64,000 bases of DNA from Lagopus muta (taxonomy: Eukaryota; Chordata; Aves; Galliformes; Phasianidae), in contig NC_064439.1 of NCBI RefSeq assembly GCF_023343835.1, forward strand, positions 20,035,433 through 20,099,432, read 5' to 3'. This document shows, piece by piece, positions 56,705-64,000 of this stretch. A program made the position numbers and the translations under genes. Positions within the stretch are counted from its first letter, which is position 1, and every line of letters begins with the position of its first letter. Under the pieces are notes generated by a model that searched no databases, was not told the origin of the DNA, and saw nothing but the letters and a program-made list of their open reading frames with translations.

Positions 56705-59700
56705 CTGCAGAACACACAGAACAAAATGTCAGCACTGTAAAAGGGGGAAAAAAACCACTAATGGTAGGATGGTGATATATATTGTGACTTCCTACTTGTA
56801 AGGAACAAAATCAATGTAAGATGTTGAAAAACAGAACTCATGTTTGACACATGCAACATAACATGACACAGCATTGTCTTTCTTTCAATCATGCATTAAA
56901 TGCAGATGAAGCAAAAGCAACTCTTCCCCCATGATATAATAAAAACATTTATAATCATCTTTAAATGGAAGCAGAAAGGTTACTTACTTTTAATATCACT
57001 AAACTACTAAATAGACAATCAAACAAGGAAGGACATTTAAGGAGGAGGTTAACTCAGTGACATTTAAAAAAAAGACAATGGATTGCTTACATAAGACAGA
57101 TTTACTTTCCCAGAAGAGTTACAGGAGACAGATACATCCAGGGCTTGTTTCATCCATCAAGCACTGTTAATACGTAACTTTGTCTTTAGTTTCCATAATG
57201 TACAGTGATGTCTCCAGACTGTCACTGGAAATGCAATATATCACAGTCTGCCCTGGGATGTGGCCAGAACACCTTAAGGAAATGCTCTTATGAAAATATA
57301 TAATGGGTCTGCAAGTAGCTGAGGTATGGCTTTTGCATCAGATTTGAAAAGTGAAGGAAGAAAGCTACGAAAATCCATCACTCATTTGGAAAAGAAGAAT
57401 AACTCTACAGCTCTGTGGTTTTTTTTTTTCTCTGAAACATTTTTACCAAAAATATAAACTATGCAAATGAAAAACAAGAATAACAAGAAAACCCACTATC
57501 CAACCCTCAAATGTAAACCTTTTAACCCATGTAAATTTATTCTTATAACCATTACACATCTTTTGCATCTAGGGAGAAAATAGCTTTCCACCAGTGCAAC
57601 ACAGTTAACCAGAATGGCAGTAGTTCTGTTCTCTTATTGCTGATATTCACGTCATAATTTTATCCTGTACAATTACATCACAGTCTGCCACTATGGAAAT
57701 GCTTGACGTCACAAATTCAATATATTATGACTTAACAGGATCAAGGAGGAGGAACAGACGAGAGAGAACCCTTGCTGAGAGAAGCCTGCCATCAGTAGGA
57801 GTCTAAGACTTGCCAAGTAAAAGTAACTGAAAGTGTTATTTCAAAATAAGTGTTACAGTTTACAAAGACTGAAACTACATGTGTTTTCAAGATGCAGAGC
57901 AAGCACGTGGGTTATTCTAGATCCAATCACAATCAGCTTGGACAGTAGCCAAGAGCACCTATGCCTGTGCAGTGACCCTATGTGTTTTTGAAAACAAAAA
58001 CTAATCAGGGAAATAATAAAGAAAACCAACAAAACACTCCACCAACAACATATTTCAAAATCACAGCCAGAACAACAGGTTTTGGAAACTACACTTAGCA
58101 TAGTGATTTTGCAAGTTCTGTCCCACCAAAGAGCAGGAGAGCTTGATTTCTCTAGCCCCTGGGTCCCCTTGGAGGCCTCACTGATGCAGCAGCAGCAGCT
58201 CCCAGTTCCAGTGGCTGGTCCGTGTGCTGGGTGTAGGTGTTGGGGCAGCATGGCCCTGAGCTGTCCTGAATGCAAGGAAAATGAGATGGGATGCAGGTCC
58301 TGCAGGCTGGACTTCATCTGTAAGTCACCTAAAGGACACCCACCAAGACACGTTCAGACCAACATTCCCAACAGCTGCTGTGAGTCTTTGAACAGAAGTT
58401 CCTGAAGCAATGGATGCTGATCTCTACCAAGATCCTTTACAACCTTAATCCCCGTTAAGGGATTGGATTCAGTAGCCAAGATTCAGGAGCTTTTGCTTCC
58501 TAGCCTTCACGTGCACTGTATTTCCAAGATGGACACTTGCTACCTTTTGTTCTAAGATGCTAAATGGCAAAATGGTGGCCTGCATTTTAGTTTTAGCATT
58601 TGACTGTAAATCCACCTGAAAACTGCCCCTCTGCATATGTCAAAAGCTGGCATGAAATATGGAGCTATGTACAAATTCATCTCACACTGAAGGGGCTGGG
58701 ATGCTCCCAGATGGATTCTTCTCAGTGAAAGAGACCTAAAATGTTAAACGCACATTGCAAAGCCAAACTTCACAGCAGTTTAGAGCCTGTGTTACAGCAA
58801 CTGCCAACCTGAATGTGTGAAAATAACGATAGAAGAAAGACAGAATAAGGAAATGCCATATTGCTTATCAGTGGTTGTAAGAGAAACTGCACCTCTGCCT
58901 TGACTGTTTTCCTGCTTATGTTGCTTATTTTTTCCACCAATAAATCACTGAATCCAGTGACTTACAACAGTGTATAAAGGCAAAAAACCAGAACTGACGT
59001 TGATGTTGTAGCAAAAATGGGTCCGTAAGTACTGACGCTGCAGCCTGCTCAGTCATCTTTCACAAAAACATTTAAGCCATCAGTTTTTCTTAAGAACTGA
59101 GAAGACAAAAAAGAGCTATGCATACAATGAAATTCAGGCAAATACATAAGGAAAGGCCGTATCATTTCTGTATCATAGAATATAAGTAAAATTTCATGAC
59201 ACTGAATATTATGCTCCTAAAACCCCCATATAAAACACCGAGCTCTGTACAAAACTTGCAGCGTGATTTGTAAGCTCATAAAACCCATAATGATTAGAAA
59301 TTTGGAGATCAGAGCTCTTGCCTGCATTACATTTATATTGAGGACAAACAATCCAATTGCTGATAGTCATATGACCACATTATTCAACAACTGTCCAAAC
59401 TAATCAATGCTCGGACTTTTTCCAACTCATCACGAGTCACACAAGATCACACGAAAGTGATTTGTTAATAGAGAATGTGTTTCTAAATTGGAGTGAGAAA
59501 AGCACCTGGTTCTTTCACACATCTGATGTAGGGCTTCAGACTTTTATTCTCAAGGAAAGTAGAAGTTAGCTCTGTGGTCTAAGGTAAGGATCATCCAAAA
59601 TCCAACAGTTTTCATTTTAAGTAGTATTTCTTCTGTCTGATAGCAGAATTGAAAAGTTCCAGCTTTGATTCAGAATCCACCCAAATCACTGAGTGTTCCA

Positions 59701-60124
59701 TTAGCATCAGTGGCCCACTTTCCAAAACGCTGGAATCCCAGCAGCCCTCACCACATCTGGGAAAGCCACTCAACATCCAGTTCTCATGATTTGTACAGGC
59801 AGGTGAATTCACCAAATCTTCTTTAAGGAATAAAAAAATGCAAAATGCAGCTACAGTTATTCCTAATCTTGCATCTTCTGAAGGAGTGTTTAAAATTCGT
59901 GGGTGTTTTTATCAATATGAACCTAAGAGCTGATCCTGATCAAAGTGCTGGAAGCCGATCAGGCTTTATATAAAGAGTTACATATTCAAAGTCAGTAAAC
60001 ACAAAAATATATTTTATGTCATGATATCAGAGCACAATAAAAAATAGTTTTTTGCAGAGCTGTTCCCCAGAATTCCACGAGTTGTGGAAGCACGGCCAGA
60101 AGGAGAGCTGAGCAGCCCGCTTAC
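56705..60124 (-). other. PTER: PTER intron
   Basis: A GT-AG intron of 3420 bases (donor CGACAG|GTAAGC). No repeat element or additional exon was recognised. Several short chance ORFs are present, the longest (57853-58317) without family resemblance. Confidence 0.9.
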
Positions 60125-60390
60125 CTGTCGAGGTGAGACATGACTGTTTTGGAAGTGTCAGCCCCGGCTTCCTGCAGGATGCGAACTATCTGGAAGGGTG
60201 CATCGCTGTGCCTGCCAGGGTGGATGATGATGGGGCACCCGATCTGTGCCTGTGCGTGTGCAGCCGCCTGCAGCACCCTGCGCTCGCTTGCAGTCATGGG
60301 CCAGGAGCAGCCGATCTCTCCCACCACACCGCACCTGATGTCAGTCCCATCTGCTCCGTGGAGGATCTCATCAACAATGATGCCTGTGAG
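60125..60390 (-). CDS. PTER: PTER second coding exon (metal ligands E169, H201, H230)
   Basis: A minus-strand exon of 266 bases that begins after CCCAATCCTCAG with [20 protein letters not shown] and continues [20 protein letters not shown] and KTVMSHLD, ending in the first two bases of Arg233. Numbering from the ATG puts Glu of GEIG at 169, His of IIHPGR at 201 and His of SHLDR at 230, all expected zinc ligands. Position 169 is Glu where bacterial phosphotriesterases have a carbamylated Lys, as is usual in PTER. An ATG-started frame beginning inside the exon (MVGEIG...) is only part of it. Confidence 0.96.
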
Positions 60391-61263
60391 CTGAGGATTG
60401 GGGAAATGAAGCTTTTTGTTAGCAGTGCCATTTTTATTAAAGAAGCATCAAACGTGTCTTATGGACACTGTGCAAGCTCTACTACCGAGGTCCTTTTGGA
60501 CTTATTTAACAGTTGGGTGTGTGAAAATGCTGCAGTTAAAATCTCGTTTCTGCCAACTAACATTAACCTAGCCATTAACTAAGACCAAAATAAACAGAGA
60601 AGGAAATCAATATAACAGTATCCACAATTAAGAACATTTCTCCCTCAAATGTCCGGTTTGTAGGGAAAGCTGGTTCACACACAATTTGAGTACTGATTTA
60701 AGTTGGTAGGTCCAGAAACAAGTCCTGCTAAACCGGGGCTCAGCAAAAAAGGAATTCTTGTTATTCAGACAGGAAAGGAAGAAAGTCTGGCAAAGATTCC
60801 AGGCCACACGACCCAAAAGTCAAGTTTAAGGCAAATCCTGCTCTTTGGAATGCAAATGTAAAACTACAATAACTCAACTGATGCCAGAACTACAAGCAGA
60901 AATCTCAGCTGAGCATATGCCCAACCCTCCGTGCTATGATCACACACCTTCTGCTTCACGTATAACCAACCTACCAAACATTTCTACAGACAACCAGACA
61001 GGGAATTCACTTTTTTCACTTCTCTCCTGAGATCAACTCAAAGAACATTGCTCCTGCATCAGTAATACTCTCATTTCACTAAACACCTGTCAACGGTTTA
61101 TGGGCTGGTCCGGCCCAGTTCCGTGACCAGCAGGGCGGAGGGATCTGCGGATCCACGCCTCTGGGAAAGGGGAAGCAGGGGACCCCAAAATACTTGAAAA
61201 CAACAGCACTGATCTGAGGTGGAACAAATGATTTTACTAAATATAGTATTAGTAAAATACAAT

Positions 61264-61288
61264 GAGAGAGAGAGAGAGAGAGAGAGAG
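61264..61288. repeat. (GA)n microsatellite inside the LTR
   Basis: Twelve to thirteen GA units within the solo LTR, directly upstream of TCTGTTTGAATTG. Confidence 0.95.
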
Positions 61289-61360
61289 TCTGTTTGAATT
61301 GTATAGACCTCACCACAGTGCTGGGGTGAGAAGTGCAGTCCAGCTGAGTGACTGAAGTAC

Positions 61361-61418
61361 AGACGGCGAAGCGCAGGCGGCGAAGCGCAGATAGCGAAGC
61401 GCAGACAGCGAAGAGCAG
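61361..61418 (-). repeat. 14-bp minisatellite (four units) inside the LTR
   Basis: GCGAAG recurs at 61366, 61380, 61394 and 61408, exactly 14 bases apart, in units of the form NNNGCGAAGCGCAG. A degenerate extra unit may flank each side. Confidence 0.85.
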
Positions 61419-61759
61419 GCGAAGAAGAAGGATCAGGTGACCTTGCTTGGAGTTATATCCCCTTGCTGACCGCAAAGTCTCCTGGGGAAAAGTAGTTCTT
61501 CTCCGACGGACGAACATTCGGCAGATATCAAACCCCACCCCCAGTGCATTACATGATGTTATGGTGTGGAATACTGATGACCAAAAATCATAAAACCATG
61601 ACAACACCTCTGAACTCACAAACACCTACATATCTCCCTCATTCAGCTAAGGCTAGCAAAAAAAACCCCTCAAATTATCTTTGCCTAATCAGAAAACACA
61701 TCATTAAGTCAAATTAGTCTTATCACAGAATACTGTACAATTCTTTGTTAGTAACCATA

Positions 61760-62279
61760 AGGGCTGCTCTAAAAGTAATGTCTCCTATTTTATGATGCTG
61801 ACCCAGAACATCAGATGCGGATGTTGGTGGTACAGCAGCAGAGGTGGAACCTTGCCTCCAGTATTCTGTTACATGTTGTTGCCATGTGACAGATGGCAGC
61901 AGAGGGGCAGTCTGACAAAACAGTGTCTGACATGAAAGTGTGGATGAAGCAAAGGTGTGTGAATTCCTCCATGCGGAAAAAAATCGCATTCAGTGACATT
62001 CATTGATGCTTGCTGAATGTTTATGGAGATCAAAAAGTGGATGTGAGCTGAGTGAGCCGATGGGCGATGCGTTTCAGTGGTGACAGTGACACTGGGTCAC
62101 CTCTGCTAGTTACAAGCATAGCATGCAGGGAGATTCCTGCTAAATACGCGGAGCTAATGGTGGTGACCATGCTGAAAAAGTGTTTTGTAGCTGAGGATTT
62201 GCTCTGTCAAATAGTTTCACTGCGCTCTTTGTTGTAGTTTCCATGGAAATAAACAGGAGGCATTACTTCTGGAGCAATG
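61760..62279 (+). mobile_element. Galluhop-like Tc1/mariner element, internally deleted
   Basis: The left end GGGCTGCTCTAAAAGTAATG and the right end (reverse complement) CATTGCTCCAGAAGTAATG form inverted terminal repeats that continue into TCTCCTATTT / CCTCCTGTTT. A TA dinucleotide flanks each end (61758-61759 and 62280-62281), as expected for mariner target sites. At about 520 bp it is much shorter than a full mariner. The termini match what I recall of the chicken Galluhop family, which supports a galliform source. Confidence 0.85.
61932..62237 (+). pseudogene. Broken mariner transposase remnant
   Basis: One plus-strand frame reads fragments typical of the N-terminal DNA-binding region of a mariner transposase: MRKKIAFSDIH, a stop, CLLNVYGDQKVDVS, a stop, then VSRWAMRFSGDSDTGSPLLV and AELMVVTMLKKCFVAE. 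Two internal stops (after SDIH and after VDVS) and loss of the catalytic DDD region make it nonfunctional. It lies wholly inside the Galluhop-like element. Confidence 0.7.
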
Positions 62280-63234
62280 TATATAATTGTATTTTGGACT
62301 GGATTCAGTATTGATGAACTGCTGACTACAGGACACCTGCTCAGTCCATCAAATACTGAAGGGAAACCTGTGCCCATCTATTTGTACCAAATTCTAAATG
62401 TTTAGGAAAAGCACTATCCTACAGCTTGTTCCACTTCTGTCCACTGAGGTTTACAGTACTATATCACATTACACCTGCTGAGGTTTTAAACACTTATTTT
62501 TAAAATGAATTTGACTCATTTGTAAACTGTGATAGATTAAAAAAACAACTTTTCTCAGCTCTACTCATTCACATTCACAGCCTCCTGCCTTGGAGAGTTC
62601 CCTCCCTTCTTCTCCCTATCATCACATTTTCTTAATAAAAGATGAATGAATATTTATTATTGTAGAAATATCTGGGGATCTCAGTCATTATTAACACATT
62701 GTCTTGGGCACCGTGCAAACAACAGGATTTAGATTCTGCCCTGAAAAGCCTGCAAAACAGTACAGAAGAGAGAAATAACTGGCAGCTTGAGCAGAGTGAT
62801 GATTTACAACTGTCCTATAAATACTGCTGTTATTTATGCTTTTTACAAGAATTCTGCGTGATCTAATTGGGAAGTAATTACCAGGGAAACAGACAAATGA
62901 GGAAGAAGAGATATGCTTCTTCCCTAAATAATTGTAAAAAGGATAATTGGTGTTGTACCAGATGCCTGCATGAAATATTTTATTTTCCTTTTGCTGCTGC
63001 GTTATAACTCTCTGAGAGAAAACACAGCTTAAGCACTGGAAATGCTGACAGATAATCCCAGTACACACCAGTAGGGCTGGGCCAACTATTACACAAAAGC
63101 AGGAACACTGTTCTCAAGTTTTGCAAATTAAGAACTTAAGGATTTCACCCATTTTGTTTGAAGTTCTCTCCATCTTTGACACATCCAGAGATGATTCGCA
63201 GCAGAGAGGCCCCCAAGAAATGCTTAAGACTTAC

Positions 63235-63666
63235 CTGCTCCACTGTCATAGCCTGCGTTTGAGAAGAGTGTGTGGAACCCACGTAAAACCCGGCCCCAGC
63301 AATAACATGGACTCCAGTTTCTTCAGCGAGTTTCTTCAAAGTCTTCATATCCCGACGGATTCCCATGGTCGTGTTCTCCACAATAGTTCCACCGCCTGCT
63401 GCTTTAAAATGCAGCAGCTCCTCCCTCACAGCATCCATCTCCTGACACAGAAGAAGGTTGTCTTTATGGCTGTAGGGATTCTGCTTGATCCAAAACAAGT
63501 TCTTCATCTTGATGGGCCCCTCAGACAAAGGCTCCTGGCCTGGTGAAGGTGGACAGAAGAAGCTGCTGTAGTCCATGGACAAGTGTTCATGTGTCAACGT
63601 ACAGCCGAGCTGCTCCGGCTCCACCAGGCCCAGCACAGTTTGTGCCTTTCCACTCAAGGAAGACAT
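63235..63666 (-). CDS. PTER: PTER first coding exon (phosphotriesterase-related protein, N-acetyltaurine hydrolase)
   Basis: PTER is a soluble zinc amidohydrolase of the phosphotriesterase family; recent work identifies it as the N-acetyltaurine hydrolase, linking taurine metabolism to feeding and body weight. This minus-strand exon encodes residues 1-144, starting [20 protein letters not shown]. The first metal-binding pair is His26/His28 in TLTHEHL, followed by [16 protein letters not shown] and ITGAGFY-like [10 protein letters not shown], ending MTVEQ before GTAAGT (phase 0). The ATG (63664-63666) has A at -3 and matches the mammalian start. The four exons total 1050 coding bases, 349 residues, the same as human, with all five recognised ligands (H26, H28, E169, H201, H230) plus D298 in place. 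No stop or frameshift is seen; the gene looks functional. Confidence 0.97.
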
Positions 63667-63676
63667 TTTTCTTCAG
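63667..63676 (-). other. PTER: Short 5'UTR part of PTER exon 2
   Basis: On the minus strand TTTTTTTTCCCGTTACAATAG is a good acceptor ending at 63677, leaving ten leader bases CTGAAGAAAA before the ATG. An upstream noncoding first exon would lie beyond the window or in the last 300 bases; I do not see it. Confidence 0.5.
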
Positions 63677-64000
63677 CTATTGTAACGGGAAAAAAAATCA
63701 GATTTGAAAAACTCTGGGAAGAAGAAAGGAAACAAAACATTTTAGAAAATGCAAAAGCATTTCTTAGAAGATTTCTGAATTCTCACTTACACACATAGCT
63801 ACACATCCAGTGTGCCTGAATGGTTTCAAGATGGTTTCAGCAGAACAATCAATACAAAAACCAAAGCACTTATGTTATCCAGTTACAACTGTGCCAGTAC
63901 CCTAACACTATAGAAATATCACATTACAGTAAAAGGAAATCATCATCATCATTTATTGCACAGTAGTTGGTACAACATTAAGATAAATGCTTCCTATTTA
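63677..64000 (-). other. PTER: Presumed PTER intron 1 (partial)
   Basis: AT-rich sequence upstream of the first coding exon with no CpG island, so the PTER promoter is probably outside the window. It contains only short ORFs and a CATCATCATCATC stretch at about 63940. Confidence 0.5.

Larger units (their letters stand above)
61088..61603 (-). mobile_element. Solo LTR of an avian endogenous retrovirus (TSD ACACC)
   Basis: A 516-bp element with plus-strand ends TGTCAACGG and CCATGACA, giving the terminal inverted repeat TGTCA/TGACA. It is flanked by a perfect 5-bp direct repeat ACACC (61083-61087 and 61604-61608). Orientation is inferred as minus, because in that sense it starts TGTCATGGTTTTATG, as many avian LTRs do, and has a TATA-like GGGGATATAACTCC (plus about 61452-61466). 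It contains a (GA)n tract (61264-61288) and four 14-bp tandem units with core GCGAAGCGCAG. No internal retroviral sequence adjoins it. It is a different family from the 36.6/54.2-kb LTRs. Confidence 0.85.
60391..63234 (-). other. PTER: PTER intron with LTR and mariner insertions
   Basis: A GT-AG intron (GAGCAG|GTAAGT ... CCTCAG) of 2844 bases. Two insertions occupy about a third of it: the solo LTR at 61088-61603 and the mariner remnant at 61760-62279. Confidence 0.9.

Noticed and set aside
58211-58255. Y-RNA-like start GGCTGGTCCG
   Set aside because: Only about ten bases match a Y RNA 5' end. The rest, including the complementary 3' stem and T-run, is absent.
58400-58460. Possible CR1 3' end (GATCCTTTACAACCTTAATC)
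   Set aside because: Only a short phrase resembles CR1; the ATTCTATG tail and upstream CR1 blocks are missing.

Overview
This is a vertebrate nuclear window, almost certainly from a galliform bird (chicken or a close relative). The evidence is CR1 LINE fragments, a Galluhop-like mariner remnant, avian-type solo LTRs, small genes with long introns, and protein matches to three neighbouring vertebrate genes. The gene order and strands, RSU1(+) - C1QL3(+) - PTER(-), mirror human 10p13 (there PTER+, C1QL3-, RSU1-), which in chicken corresponds to chromosome 2. That chromosomal placement comes from recall, not from an alignment.

Layout. 1-20696 is read as the last intron of RSU1. The RSU1 terminal coding exon is 20697-20799, and its 3'UTR runs to a poly(A) signal at 21155. 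21.2-44.2 kb is intergenic, with CR1 pieces, simple repeats, two related LTRs and some AT-rich, possibly conserved blocks. A CpG island (about 44.2-46.45 kb) carries the promoter, 5' leader and first coding exon of C1QL3 (45271-45858). The second coding exon is 49296-49475, and together they give a complete 255-residue protein. PTER lies tail-to-tail with C1QL3 on the minus strand. Its four coding exons (63235-63666, 60125-60390, 56564-56704, 52814-53024) splice in frame to 349 residues, and the metal ligands fall at the family's canonical positions. PTER introns hold two solo LTRs (54.2 and 61.1 kb) and a dead mariner element (61.8-62.3 kb).

The three genes do not form a pathway. RSU1 is a focal-adhesion LRR protein of the ILK-PINCH-parvin complex, C1QL3 is a secreted synaptic organiser of the C1q family, and PTER is a zinc amidohydrolase (N-acetyltaurine hydrolase). 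Their linkage is conserved synteny.

I found no new gene system. The points most worth a second look are: three solo LTRs with perfect 5-bp target duplications, two of them from one family; an AUG-free C1QL3 leader whose reading frame stays open for 40 codons upstream of the start and would lengthen the hydrophobic N-terminus; and a hairpin-forming ancient repeat inside the C1QL3 3'UTR.
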